NCBI GenBank assembly: GCA_965203505.1
Contig: OZ241880.1
Location: forward strand, 310,001 to 374,000
From: Bin127 sp965203505
GTDB lineage: Bacteria > Chloroflexota > Dehalococcoidia > Lucifugimonadales > Lucifugimonadaceae
Direction: 5' to 3'
Length of the DNA: 64,000 nucleotides
Part shown: positions 26,148 through 35,321 of the stretch, in pieces
How the letters are laid out: every line of letters starts with the position of its first letter
How positions within the stretch are numbered: position 1 is the stretch's first letter
Translations under genes and position numbers: made by a program
The notes under the pieces: model-generated
Told to the model about the DNA's origin: nothing
The model's input: only the letters and a program-made list of their open reading frames with translations
The model's database searches: none

Positions 26148-26656
26148 TGCTCGGAAATCACAACGATCCGCCACACGTCCATCACCATCAGCAGGGCGCC
26201 TCGACTGAGCACCTGCACACGCATGGTACCGTCTCGTACGACGAGCCGCAGTCGCGATTTCGTTGGCAAATTCATCACCCGTTCGAAGGCATCCACGATC
26301 GCGCAGCGATAGAGGTTTCGCCCTGGAAGGGGCTGTTGCCGCGATGGCGTTTCATCATCCCTTCCGACTACGAAGGCGTCGTCAGGTGGGGCGTCGGACC
26401 TCCGGGCGCTACTGACATCAGATTCGAAGCCGTCAGACGCCCTATGCGACACGGCCCGGTTCAACTGATCGACGGTCCCGAAGTCGAGTGGCTCGGCGGA
26501 CACAATCCGCTGTCAAACTCCCTCAGCGCCTACATAGTCATCGACGGCGATCCGCCACACTACCTAGCATTCGGGCAAGCCGATGAACCCGAAGCGCCAC
26601 CCTCATCCCTCGAAGGCATCTACTTCAACGCCCACCAAGCGCCCCATCCGCACTGA
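26147..26656 (+). CDS. Uncharacterised protein coupled to rpsT
   Basis: A 169-residue protein with a His-rich N-terminus ('NHNDPPHVHHHQQG', then HLHTHG), which may bind metal. The rest is a beta-rich soluble domain with 'HHPFEGIHDRAAIEVSPWKG' and 'WRFIIPSDYEGVVRWGVG'. I do not recognise a family. Its start codon overlaps the rpsT stop, so its expression should track ribosome synthesis. Confidence 0.7.
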   Translation: MLGNHNDPPHVHHHQQGASTEHLHTHGTVSYDEPQSRFRWQIHHPFEGIHDRAAIEVSPWKGLLPRWRFIIPSDYEGVVRWGVGPPGATDIRFEAVRRPMRHGPVQLIDGPEVEWLGGHNPLSNSLSAYIVIDGDPPHYLAFGQADEPEAPPSSLEGIYFNAHQAPHPH

Positions 26657-26713
26657 GCAGCCTTCCCTCGCTGTTAGACTTTCTCCCACACTTGCGACCT
26701 TGAGGGAGAGACA

Positions 26714-28072
26714 ATGACCGAAACGGTCAAATGCGATCTCCGCATCAACGGCGGAAAACTCCTTAACACCGACACCTCCCAACTGGAAGTCGGCGATATC
26801 GCCATCAAAGGCGACCAAATCATCGCCATACTCCAGTCCCCTTCAACCAAATCTCCCCTTCCCCCTTTGGGGGAAGTGCCGAAGGCGATGGGGGTCACGG
26901 GAGCGAAGCGACAGCAGGGGGTGCCCGAAAACTACATCGCAGATCGCGTGATCGACGCCGCCGGCCTCGTCGTAACCCCCGGCATCATCGACATCCACAC
27001 CCACGTAGCCGGAGGCCTCCGACGCTCTTCGCCCTACGTCGAAGACATGATGCAAGACGCCGACACCGCAGGCGTCAACTCCGGAGTAACCACCGTCGTC
27101 GATGCCGGCTCATGCGGCATCGCAAACATCGGCGGATTTGTCAACCACGTAATCCCAAACGCCAAAACACGCGTCCTAGCCCTCCTAAACGTCGGCTCCC
27201 TAGGCGTAAACCGCATCCCCGAAGTAACCTCCGCCCTCGACATCGAACACGACGCAGCCGTCGCAACAATCCAGTCCCGAAAAGACGTCATCATCGGCGT
27301 CAAAGCACGCATGGTCTCACCCGGCATCGCAGAACTCGGCATGGACCTACCCAAAGCAGCCAAATCGATCGCTGACGACGCCGGAGTCCGACTAATGGTT
27401 CACATGGGCGACACCACCGGCCAATCAGACCAAGCCGTAAACGCCGCACCCAAAATCCTCGCCGAACTACTCACCGAAAACGACATCGTAACCCATTCCT
27501 TCAGTGCAGCCCGAGGCGGACTCCTTTCTTCTCTTCCCCCGTTCGACGGGGGAAGTGCCGCAGGCGATGGGGGCCCGACCCTCCTCCGCGAAGCCCTAGA
27601 CGCCCGCGCCCGCGGCGTCAAATTCGACATCGGCGTCGGCGGCAAAAACTTCTCCTTCGACGCCGCTAAACGAGTTCTAGACGGCGGCTTAACACCCGAC
27701 ACCATCAGCTCAGACGTCACGCTTCAAAGCCGCTTCGCCGGCACCTCCTTCTCTCAAATGGACTGCATCGGCAAAGTCATCTCCCTAGGCATCAGCCTCG
27801 AAGACGCCCTCATCATGTCCACCCGCAATCCGGCAGCGGTTCTCGGACCCCAAACCGAACAAATGCTAGGCTGCCTCGCCCCCGGAACCCACGCCGACCT
27901 CACCATCCTCCGAATCCACGAAGGCGAATGGGAATACATCGACGGCGACGGCATGATAAACATTGGCCCATACGCACTTGAACCCGTAACCTGCATTCGT
28001 GCAGGTCAAGTGATGCCCATCGATTACGGCCCCAGAGAAGGCGGTTGGCTGCCCAACCGGAAACAAACATGA
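26714..28072 (+). CDS. Amidohydrolase-family metallohydrolase with two in-frame repeat insertions
   Basis: A 452-residue cyclic amidohydrolase (dihydroorotase/deacetylase type). Metal ligands are visible in 'GIIDIHTHV', the carboxylated-lysine candidate in 'IIGVKARM', then 'LMVHMGD', 'IVTHSFS' and the Asp in 'ISSDV'. Two segments do not belong to the family: residues about 47-71 (SPLPPLGEVPKAMG onward) and about 274-287 (LPPFDGGSAAGDGG). Both are encoded by palindromic repeats found elsewhere in the window and are read in different frames. They lie between predicted secondary-structure elements, so the enzyme may still fold. The stop overlaps the next start as ATGA. Confidence 0.88.
   Translation: MTETVKCDLRINGGKLLNTDTSQLEVGDIAIKGDQIIAILQSPSTKSPLPPLGEVPKAMGVTGAKRQQGVPENYIADRVIDAAGLVVTPGIIDIHTHVAGGLRRSSPYVEDMMQDADTAGVNSGVTTVVDAGSCGIANIGGFVNHVIPNAKTRVLALLNVGSLGVNRIPEVTSALDIEHDAAVATIQSRKDVIIGVKARMVSPGIAELGMDLPKAAKSIADDAGVRLMVHMGDTTGQSDQAVNAAPKILAELLTENDIVTHSFSAARGGLLSSLPPFDGGSAAGDGGPTLLREALDARARGVKFDIGVGGKNFSFDAAKRVLDGGLTPDTISSDVTLQSRFAGTSFSQMDCIGKVISLGISLEDALIMSTRNPAAVLGPQTEQMLGCLAPGTHADLTILRIHEGEWEYIDGDGMINIGPYALEPVTCIRAGQVMPIDYGPREGGWLPNRKQT
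26854..26926 (+). repeat. Palindromic repeat, type C with tail, in frame in amidohydrolase
   Basis: A CCCCC/GGGGG hairpin followed by the box AAGTGCCGAAGGCGATGGGG and a tail ending CAGGGGGTGCCC. It lies inside the amidohydrolase gene without breaking the frame. Confidence 0.8.
27533..27575 (+). repeat. Palindromic repeat, type C, in frame in amidohydrolase
   Basis: CTTCCCCCG, a short loop and CGGGGGAAGTGCC, then CAGGCGATGGGGGCC. It is a second copy in the same gene, read in a different frame from the first. Confidence 0.8.
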
Positions 28073-29148
28073 AAACCCAGACCATCCTCGACCGAATCGA
28101 CGAACTCCCCCGCATCAAGCTCGCCTACCTCAACACCCCCTTCGAGGAAGCACCAAACCTCCGCGCAGCAATCGCCGACTCCATGGACGCCGACACCGAC
28201 GCCGTCCCGCAACTCTTCATCAAACGCGATGACGCCACCGGCTTCGCCTTCGGAGGCAACAAAGCCCGTCACATGGAGTTCCTCTTCGCACACCTCATCG
28301 AACGCGACTTCGACACCATCGTCAACATCAACCACTACCACTCCAACCAAGCCCGATTCGTCGCCGCCTCCAGCGCCAAAATGGGCATAAAGTGCCACAT
28401 GGTCGCCGTTGACATGATCGAAGCCCCAGTAATGGGCAACCTCCTCATCGGACACCTCACAGGCGCCGAAATACACCGCGTACCATCCGAATACTCCCGC
28501 TCTGTCGCCGAAAAACTCGTCAACGACGAAAACAAAAACGGCCGCAACGCCACCATCCTCTCCGACAACGACTTCTCCGACATCGCCGGCATGATCGGAT
28601 TCCTCGAGACGGGCGCAGAAATCGATGCTCAAATCCCTTCCCTCGCTCGCGGGGGAAGTGCCGAAGGCGATGGGGGCCTAACGCCCGACACCCCCCTCCG
28701 CATGTGGGGCCTAGTCGGACGCTCAATCGCCGGCCTCCGCCTATACGCCCGCAACACCGGCAAAAACTGGACCGCATCAGCCACCGCATACTCACACACC
28801 CAGCCCGACAGCTACGAAGCCATCTACATCGACCGCTCGACCCGCGTCGCCGAACTCCTCGGACTCGACACCGCACTCGAACCCGGCGACCTCGACACCA
28901 TCACCGGATACACCGGCGACGACTACGGAATCCCCACCGAAGGCGTATTCGAAGCCATCCACCTCGTCGCCAAAACCGAAGGCATCATCCTCGACCCCAA
29001 CTACACCGGAAAATCCATGTCCGCCCTCATCGGCGAAATCCGAGCCGGAAACCTAGACCCCGAAATCCCCGTAGTCTTCGTCCACTCCGGCGGCCTACCC
29101 CAAACCTTCGCCTTCGCAGACCAACTCTGGAACTGGCAACCCACCTAA
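28069..29148 (+). CDS. PLP-dependent deaminase/desulfhydrase, paralog 1
   Basis: A 359-residue fold-type II PLP enzyme of the ACC deaminase / D-cysteine desulfhydrase group. The PLP lysine lies in 'FAFGGNKARHMEF', and the phosphate-side 'VFVHSGGLPQTFAF' is near the end. I start it at ATG 28069, which overlaps the amidohydrolase stop (ATGA), so the two form an operon; an upstream TTG is less likely. Residues about 189-204 (PSLARGGSAEGDGG) are a repeat-derived insertion. The paralog 29292 follows directly. The pair plus an amidohydrolase suggests breakdown of an amino-acid derivative (inference). Confidence 0.88.
   Translation: MKTQTILDRIDELPRIKLAYLNTPFEEAPNLRAAIADSMDADTDAVPQLFIKRDDATGFAFGGNKARHMEFLFAHLIERDFDTIVNINHYHSNQARFVAASSAKMGIKCHMVAVDMIEAPVMGNLLIGHLTGAEIHRVPSEYSRSVAEKLVNDENKNGRNATILSDNDFSDIAGMIGFLETGAEIDAQIPSLARGGSAEGDGGLTPDTPLRMWGLVGRSIAGLRLYARNTGKNWTASATAYSHTQPDSYEAIYIDRSTRVAELLGLDTALEPGDLDTITGYTGDDYGIPTEGVFEAIHLVAKTEGIILDPNYTGKSMSALIGEIRAGNLDPEIPVVFVHSGGLPQTFAFADQLWNWQPT
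28634..28678 (+). repeat. Palindromic repeat, type C, in frame in PLP enzyme 1
   Basis: The CGCTCGCGGGGG hairpin followed by AAGTGCCGAAGGCGATGGGGGCC. It lies between 'GAEIDAQI' and 'LRMWGLVGRS' of the enzyme, the same position as the insertion in the downstream paralog. Confidence 0.8.
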
Positions 29149-29203
29149 CGCCCCTTTCGCACCGCGAAAGGGGCGCGAGCGAAGCGAGCGGGATATGCTC
29201 AGG
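29149..29203 (+). repeat. Palindromic repeat, type A
   Basis: CCCCTTTCG and CGAAAGGGG form a hairpin directly after the PLP enzyme 1 stop. It continues as GCGCGAGCGAAGCGAGCG and a degraded 'ATGCTC' tail. It could also serve as a 3' mRNA end. Confidence 0.7.
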
Positions 29204-29216
29204 GAAGCCGATAGGG

Positions 29217-29260
29217 TTTCCCCCGCTCCGCGGGGGAAATGTCCGAAGGACAAAGGGGGC
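29217..29260 (+). repeat. Palindromic repeat, type B
   Basis: TTTCCCCCGCTCCGCGGGGG, then AAATGTCCGAAGGACA and AAGGGGGC. Within it GTCC-GAA-GGAC is a second small hairpin. It lies between the two PLP enzyme genes. Confidence 0.8.
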
Positions 29261-29291
29261 ACACAAACCACTATTCAATAACATTCAAACC

Positions 29292-30422
29292 ATGAACCCC
29301 CAATCCATCCTCAACTCCATCTCCGAACTCCCCCGCATCCAACTCGCACGCAAAAACACACCCTTCGAGGAGATGCCCCGACTCCGCGCAGCCATCGCCG
29401 AGTCCATGGACGCCGAAATCGACGCCGTCCCCCAACTATTCATCAAACGCGAAGACACCACCGGCTTCGCATTCGGCGGAAACAAAGCCCGACACATGGA
29501 GTTCCTGTTCGCACACTTCATCGAGCGCGGCATCGACACCATCGTAAACATCAACCACTACGACTCCAACAACGCCCGATTCGTCGCCGCATCATGCGCC
29601 AAAACCGGCATGAAATACCACTGGGTCGCACACGACATGCTCGACGAACCCGTCACCGGCAACATGCTCATCGCACAACTCGCCGGCGCACAAATCCACC
29701 GCGTCCCAGACCAACCTACCGCCAAAGCCCTAGCCGAGAAAATCAACACCCAAGAAACCCGAAACGGCAGAAACTCAACAATAGTCTCCCAAACCCCCTA
29801 CTCCGACATCGCCGGCATGATCGCCTTCCTAGAAACAGCCGCCGAACTAGACACCCAAATCAGCCGTCATTCCGGCGAAAGCCGGAACCCACGGGGGAAG
29901 GGCCGGGTTGCCCCCGCTCGCGGGGGAAATGTCCGAAGGACAAAGGGGGCGCGCGCATCGTCTGACTCCCCCATCCACATCTGGGGACTCTGCGGACGCT
30001 CCATCGGCGGCATCCGACTCTACGCCCGCAACACCGGCAAACCATGGAAAGCCACCGCCGTCGCACAGCAACTCGAATTCCCCCAAACCTACGAAGGCAT
30101 ATACCTCGACCGATCCGCCCGCGTCGCCCACCTCCTCGGACTCGACACCGCACTCCAACCCGGCGACATCACAACCCTAGCCGGATACACCGGCACCTAC
30201 GGATACACCACCGAAGCCGCCATCGCCGCCATACACCTCGTCGCAAGCACCGAAGGCATCATCCTAGACCCCAACTACACCGCCAAATCAATGGCCGGAC
30301 TCATAGACCAAATCCAAAACCGCAACATCGACCCCAAAACCCCCATAATCTTCATCCACACCGGCGGCCAACCCCAAACCTTCGCCTTCGCCAACGAGCT
30401 ATGGAACTGGCAACCCAGTTAA
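29292..30422 (+). CDS. PLP-dependent deaminase/desulfhydrase, paralog 2
   Basis: A 376-residue tandem duplicate of the preceding gene, very similar along its length ('FAFGGNKARHMEFLFAHFIE', 'IIFIHTGGQPQTFAFANELW'). It starts at ATG 29292; the frame upstream is open only because of repeat DNA and is not coding. Residues about 192-220 (SRHSGESRNPRGKGRVAPAR onward) are a repeat-derived insertion, of a different repeat type but at the same site as in paralog 1. The PLP lysine is intact. The stop overlaps the convergent helicase gene by four bases. Confidence 0.87.
   Translation: MNPQSILNSISELPRIQLARKNTPFEEMPRLRAAIAESMDAEIDAVPQLFIKREDTTGFAFGGNKARHMEFLFAHFIERGIDTIVNINHYDSNNARFVAASCAKTGMKYHWVAHDMLDEPVTGNMLIAQLAGAQIHRVPDQPTAKALAEKINTQETRNGRNSTIVSQTPYSDIAGMIAFLETAAELDTQISRHSGESRNPRGKGRVAPARGGNVRRTKGARASSDSPIHIWGLCGRSIGGIRLYARNTGKPWKATAVAQQLEFPQTYEGIYLDRSARVAHLLGLDTALQPGDITTLAGYTGTYGYTTEAAIAAIHLVASTEGIILDPNYTAKSMAGLIDQIQNRNIDPKTPIIFIHTGGQPQTFAFANELWNWQPS
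29866..29950 (+). repeat. Composite repeat (CATTCCGG hairpin plus type B), in frame in PLP enzyme 2
   Basis: CATTCCGGCGAAAGCCGGAA is a hairpin followed, after 15-20 bases, by a full type B unit with GTCCGAAGGAC. Together they add about 29 residues to the enzyme without a stop. Confidence 0.8.
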
Positions 30423-33400
30423 ACCAACCCATCCGAACATACGATCCGCACAACCTCAGGCGCGGGCGGCGCATCCATCTCCGATCCCCGAGGCGGATTC
30501 AACCTGAATCGCTCTCGCAATGCCTCAAGTCGGCGCACCAACGTCTCGCCTTCCAGCTTCAAATTTCGAATCTCAGTCAAAGCACGATCCACCGGATCCG
30601 ATACATCGCCCAGATAAATCGCTCTGAGATCACCGATCCGACGGTTGAATGAAGCGCTTCCAACCACCGATTCGCGCGCTTTATTCAATTCCCGGGAGAT
30701 GTAGCGCCGATTTCTTGTGTCGATCCGTTGCCTAGATCGACCGATTCGACGTCGCAAGTCGGTTTTGAACTCCTCAAACGCCGCCATTACCCGCTCGTTC
30801 GTCTGCTCTGGCAACTCACGCGCCGGAGTTTCGGGCTCGCATTCCGCAGCTTGAATGAACTGTGCGGTACTGATGGCACGCGGGCGCAAGTCTGAACCCA
30901 CGGCGAAACACCCTCGGTAACCCCCTGATTCCAGCAAAACTAGCGTTTCGCCTTTCTTGGGTGGGTCAAACGGGTTTGATACCGAACCGTCGTCCACCGA
31001 AGGACCGGAAAACGGCATCTGCGAACACTCCACTTCCAACGCTCCCTGCGCATACCTACCCGCATCATGGTCATCTTCTACCACCTCAACAGTCAACGCC
31101 GACCGAATTCCATCCGGCAGGTTCTCAATCGTCTGCCACAACTCCTCATCTTCCTCTTGAATACGCTGCAACAACGAAATGGCGCGCTGGTTCACCGCCA
31201 GTTCGTCAAAGCCATCATCAATCTCCGGCAACTCCTTCTCGCCGTAGATCCGATACATCGCCTCTTGGTTTAAGCGCTCAGACTCCGAAAGCAACTTATT
31301 GTCCAGCCCAATCACATCATGGAAAGCTTGAATTCGATTGGTGAGCCGATCCGTCAGCGCCAGTTCAGCGTCCACGTCCGTGTCGGGCCACATGTTGTGC
31401 AAGAAAATCCGATCATGTTCAGTCCCGATGCGATCCACACGACCGAACCGCTGTATCAATCGCACCGGATTCCAATGCAGGTCGTAATTCAACACCCGAG
31501 CACAATCTTGCAAGTTCTGACCTTCAGACACGACATCGGTTGCCAACAAAATCCGAACCGGCGTCCCGCGCATCCTCTCTCTCGATCCCAAATTCCAAGT
31601 CGGCGAAAATCGCTTTACGATGTTCTCCGCACTGTCCCTGTTGCTACCGGTCAACCGAGCGATATCGCCCGTCTCACCGTCACGCGTCAGCTCTCGATGA
31701 AGATATTCGACTGTCGTTTCCGCTTCCGAGAAGATCAGCACCTTGCCTTTCTTGACATCCGGTTTGCTCAAGAACTCGCGGAGTGAATTCAATTTGTCGT
31801 CGTCTTCTGGCCCAATATCTGCCACGCGACGCCGAATTCCGTCCAAGACTTGATGATCCGCGTCCAGATCCCCAAGCCACTCGTCCATCTTGAAATCATC
31901 CGCCGAATGAACGAGTTTACTCCGGTCCGCACCCAAATCGATACGGCGATCTTCCTCCTGTTGCAGCACCTCCAACGCCGTATCGGCGTCAAAGCTCTCA
32001 CCCGCCAACATCCGCGTCGCCGTGCTACCGATCGGCACAAACCCTGACGCCAAAGCCTCGCGGAAATTCCGGTTGCTACGAATCAACGACCCCAGCGTCG
32101 ACCTAAACGCCTCGATACTCGACTCCAATCGCTTCAACAACAAGACCGCCATGAGTCGAGCAATCCGGTTCTGAGCCCTGAACAAATCCTCATACTCGGG
32201 TTTGTCAGCCGCTTCAGGTTCGATGTAATCCGTCGCCCGATATCTGAATCCTTGATGTTTTCGCAGTTCGCGCTGAAGATCATCGAAATCTCCAGCTTTC
32301 GCATACACCTTGTCCAAGCGATAGCTGACGTTGTCAAGCACCGGATCAGGAAACGCCACAGGTCTGCCTTCTATCTCAGCGGAGTCGTACAACTCTCTGA
32401 TGTCTTTCCTACGCCTCCTGATGAAAACGTGCGTCAAAACTTCCTCAACCTTCACTGGTCTGCCTGTAGGTTTGTTCGGCACCCTAGGCATATCTTCCAA
32501 GCGACCACCCGCACGTCGCCACTCAGCCAATCGTTCCTGCCCAGCCGCGTACGCCATCCACTTCTCGGCATCATTGAAAAACGCGGACAAAGCTAACGGC
32601 TCGACATCCATCCCATGATCGGTTTCATCCAAGAAAAGCCGCAACTGCCGCAATATGTCTTTCGGACCCATGTTTTGAGGCGTGGCGCTCAGCAAAACAA
32701 CCCTGTGCTTCCCGCTCGACAGATAATCCAATAGCCCCATGGACCTTTGGTTAACGTTCCTGAAGTTGTGTGCCTCGTCCACAAGCACCGGACCGCGGTT
32801 CGAATAGTCCTCGGTCAATACAATCCCGCGCCCGTTCGCTTCAGATTCGACGTACCTCCCCAATTCCTCGTCGTATTCAGCGCCTACGGGCGCCGCAATC
32901 ATGCTGTGAGAAACTATCGTGGCACCAAGTTGGAACGCCTCGTTCACCCGCGTCCACATCGGCCGCAAACCAGCGGGGCAGAGGATCAATGGTTGGCCAT
33001 CTTCCGGGTACGTTTGACGCAACTGTCGCAGCAATTCAGCCCCAATGAATGTCTTACCCAATCCGACGACATCGCCGATATAACAACCCCCAAACGACTC
33101 GATCATCGCCAAACCGCGACTCACCGCGTCCAACTGGAAATTCGCCAACTCGACCGCACGCGACGGTGCGATCGTCAATTCACCACCGATCTCCTCGCGG
33201 TAGAGCTCATGCAGAGCCTTCAAATAAACGTGATACGGCGGCGTCTTAGCTACCGCCCAAGACCGGTCCAACTCAGTGATCAACTGATCGCTGATGTCCT
33301 CAGACGCATTCCACAACTCGTTGAACCAGTTACCCAACTCATGCATCTCAGCATCACCGGTAACCCGAACATTCAACTCCGTGTTGCCCGTAAAACCCGC

Positions 33401-33910
33401 CAACGTGAAATTCGAAGACCCGACAACCGCCGCCCCTGGTTCAGCGTGATCGTCATACCAACACAGATACGCCTTGGCATGCAACGGACTGTTCACATAG
33501 GCGCGCACTCGCACACGTCCCGAAGCGACCATATCCCGTAACTTCGCAACCGCGGCCTCCGATGCGCCGCTTTGCGGCAATGCAGCAACGCCCTCCGCTA
33601 CCTTCTCAACTGATTGACGCGCGATACCGCTACGATCGCTACGCCGAACCACCTCATCCATCTGTTTCCGCACGGCCAGAGCATCCGCCTGCTGCAAACC
33701 CACCGCAACCTCTTCAAACACTTGGCGATCTGTCCGACCCACCAATATCCGCACCCGATCCAACCGCGCCAAATCATCCGCAACCGCCTCAAACCCACTC
33801 ATGAAGAAAAACCCGACCGCAATATCAGCCCGCGCCGAACTCCCAAACATCTCCTTGAGACGCTCTAACAGCGCCGGTTCGGTTGTGGCATGGAGGATGT
33901 TGGAGGGCAA
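30419..33910 (-). CDS. PLD-nuclease/SNF2 helicase fusion (probable defence protein)
   Basis: A 1163-residue protein. The N-terminal phospholipase D-like domain has one HxK motif (H144, K146 in LHAKAYLCW) and 'GSSNFT' at 164-169. The SNF2-type helicase has GLGKT (283-287), DEAH (378-381), SAT (408-410) and motif VI QRFGRVDRIG (820-829). A helical C-terminal region follows. A single HKD half-site means it would need to dimerise to cut. The start is TTG. It is the downstream gene of a minus-strand block that begins with an Eco57I-type methylase; a helicase-nuclease plus methylase pair suggests a restriction-like antiphage system, by inference. Confidence 0.9.
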   Translation of the reverse strand: MPSNILHATTEPALLERLKEMFGSSARADIAVGFFFMSGFEAVADDLARLDRVRILVGRTDRQVFEEVAVGLQQADALAVRKQMDEVVRRSDRSGIARQSVEKVAEGVAALPQSGASEAAVAKLRDMVASGRVRVRAYVNSPLHAKAYLCWYDDHAEPGAAVVGSSNFTLAGFTGNTELNVRVTGDAEMHELGNWFNELWNASEDISDQLITELDRSWAVAKTPPYHVYLKALHELYREEIGGELTIAPSRAVELANFQLDAVSRGLAMIESFGGCYIGDVVGLGKTFIGAELLRQLRQTYPEDGQPLILCPAGLRPMWTRVNEAFQLGATIVSHSMIAAPVGAEYDEELGRYVESEANGRGIVLTEDYSNRGPVLVDEAHNFRNVNQRSMGLLDYLSSGKHRVVLLSATPQNMGPKDILRQLRLFLDETDHGMDVEPLALSAFFNDAEKWMAYAAGQERLAEWRRAGGRLEDMPRVPNKPTGRPVKVEEVLTHVFIRRRRKDIRELYDSAEIEGRPVAFPDPVLDNVSYRLDKVYAKAGDFDDLQRELRKHQGFRYRATDYIEPEAADKPEYEDLFRAQNRIARLMAVLLLKRLESSIEAFRSTLGSLIRSNRNFREALASGFVPIGSTATRMLAGESFDADTALEVLQQEEDRRIDLGADRSKLVHSADDFKMDEWLGDLDADHQVLDGIRRRVADIGPEDDDKLNSLREFLSKPDVKKGKVLIFSEAETTVEYLHRELTRDGETGDIARLTGSNRDSAENIVKRFSPTWNLGSRERMRGTPVRILLATDVVSEGQNLQDCARVLNYDLHWNPVRLIQRFGRVDRIGTEHDRIFLHNMWPDTDVDAELALTDRLTNRIQAFHDVIGLDNKLLSESERLNQEAMYRIYGEKELPEIDDGFDELAVNQRAISLLQRIQEEDEELWQTIENLPDGIRSALTVEVVEDDHDAGRYAQGALEVECSQMPFSGPSVDDGSVSNPFDPPKKGETLVLLESGGYRGCFAVGSDLRPRAISTAQFIQAAECEPETPARELPEQTNERVMAAFEEFKTDLRRRIGRSRQRIDTRNRRYISRELNKARESVVGSASFNRRIGDLRAIYLGDVSDPVDRALTEIRNLKLEGETLVRRLEALRERFRLNPPRGSEMDAPPAPEVVRIVCSDGLV

Positions 33911-34654
33911 TTAAACCTCTTCTTCTTCTGCCGGATCCGCATTATGATACAGATACTCCAAACTTGATATATTCGATGAATTCAATAAAACCCCGCCTTC
34001 GTCGCCTAAAGGCAACAATGTGTAGTCCTCCGATCCATTCCTGCTGTAACGAACAGGTCCCTTTAACACCAAATCTTTGGCATTGTCAGAATCTGCGGAA
34101 ATAGCATAGTAGTCAAGCGAACCGATATAAACATCTCCATTTTTCATTCGAGCACGCACGACTACATTGCTGAAGCCCGCCGCTTCACGCTCAACGCTCA
34201 GCGATTTATACCAAATAGGTTCATCGTACAATGGTTTGCGTTCACCTTTGCCTTGCCCGAATACCCACGCTATACCTCGCGTCACCATCGATGGAAAATC
34301 AAATATCCCTGATAATACCGACGCGACTACCAACAACACAACATATCCGACTATTTTCGGTAACAATACATCATCAGATGGCTGAGTCAAGTCATCGGCT
34401 AAGAAAACTTCAATCTTTAGTGTGCTTTCGGTCACGCTTTGCCAACATGACATGATGATCGTTGGCAACATAACGCTGATGAGATGCGCGATCGTCGCAT
34501 GATAAAGCAACATGCTCCACTCGATCAACGTCGATTTGTCCGATACGCTCGGATGATACAAACGCGTCACCGTGATCGAAAGACCACCCGGCAACAGAAC
34601 TATTATAAGTATCAGTATTGAATCTACTGCGGCGTCAATCATTCGACTCGGCAA
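33911..34654 (-). CDS. Membrane protein, DUF6338-like
   Basis: A 247-residue protein with about three N-terminal transmembrane helices ('SILILIIVLLPGGLSI', 'IAHLISVMLPTIIMS', 'IVGYVVLLVVASVLSGIF') and a cytoplasmic tail with 'VVVRARMKNGDVYIGSLDYY' and an acidic end. The pattern recalls DUF6338 family proteins; I am not certain. It abuts the helicase start and overlaps the small gene upstream by about 20 bases, so it is part of the same operon. TTG start, or ATG at the fifth codon. Confidence 0.72.
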   Translation of the reverse strand: MPSRMIDAAVDSILILIIVLLPGGLSITVTRLYHPSVSDKSTLIEWSMLLYHATIAHLISVMLPTIIMSCWQSVTESTLKIEVFLADDLTQPSDDVLLPKIVGYVVLLVVASVLSGIFDFPSMVTRGIAWVFGQGKGERKPLYDEPIWYKSLSVEREAAGFSNVVVRARMKNGDVYIGSLDYYAISADSDNAKDLVLKGPVRYSRNGSEDYTLLPLGDEGGVLLNSSNISSLEYLYHNADPAEEEEV

Positions 34655-34817
34655 CCTTGTGAGTGGCCTTTTGAGTCATTTCTGCACCCTTTTTTTCAAG
34701 TTCGTCGAAAAGGTGAGTGTAATCTCCTTTCGGGACCTCGACCTTAACCGAACCGTTCCGGAGATACACGTACGCTGGCATCGCCGGGTGCCCGTTGGAG
34801 GTCTTGCCCTTTGCCAT
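34635..34817 (-). CDS. Small hypothetical protein in the defence block
   Basis: A 60-residue basic protein ('MAKGKTSNGHPAMPAYVYLR') starting at ATG 34817 with an AGGAG site seven bases upstream. Its end overlaps the DUF6338-like gene, so the two are translationally linked. It is probably an accessory small protein of the block. No family recognised. Confidence 0.6.
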   Translation of the reverse strand: MAKGKTSNGHPAMPAYVYLRNGSVKVEVPKGDYTHLFDELEKKGAEMTQKATHKVAESND

Positions 34818-34881
34818 GATCACACTCCTCTCGAAATTCCTCAGATTAGCGTGCCTAACATACTACCACCACAGCACGCCT

Positions 34882-35123
34882 TCACATCTTCGAATCGGGG
34901 CGCCTAGTCCCTGCCGCCCGACTCTCATATATCTCCCGAATCATCTTCTCCGCATCCACCTTCCCCCGCCAAGCCCCGAAACTCGACCGCATCGTCGCCA
35001 AGTCACGCTCAGTTATACGCCGACCCGAGATCGTCACGACTACCGCTCGCCATCCTCAAGATCAAGCTCCTCCGAAGGTTCCAGAACCCCGTTCCTGTAA
35101 GTAGCTTTCACGGATTGAACCAT
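34882..35123 (-). pseudogene. Frameshifted DUF104 (AF2212-like) antitoxin
   Basis: The first 27 codons read 'MVQSVKATYRNGVLEPSEEL', a DUF104 antitoxin N-terminus, and end at a TAG after 'LEDGER'. Shifting one base restores 'VVVTISGRRITERDLA' and 'GKVDAEKMIREIYESRAAG', the expected C-terminus. One base appears lost in a short C-run near 35045-35050. No cognate toxin gene is adjacent. A 39-codon hydrophobic reading at 35179-35298 just upstream may be another gene remnant. Confidence 0.65.
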
Positions 35124-35321
35124 CGATACACCTAATCAAGTGCCCAGCACCCATTACTGCCTCAGTCTACCACTCCCGTCACCGACTATTCCCCAATCTC
35201 CCCGTCGCATCCAGCAACAGATACACCAGCGAAAACAGGCGATGGAACAGGTAGTCCACATGACGATCATCCTCGGAAGGATGCCTGTCGACCAACAAGC
35301 TCAGAGGATGTCAAAATTCAA

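Noticed and set aside
28704..29291. Open reading frame running upstream of PLP enzyme 2
   Set aside because: It is a shadow frame of PLP enzyme 1 and of repeat DNA, rich in Arg/Pro. The true start at 29292 matches the paralog's N-terminus.
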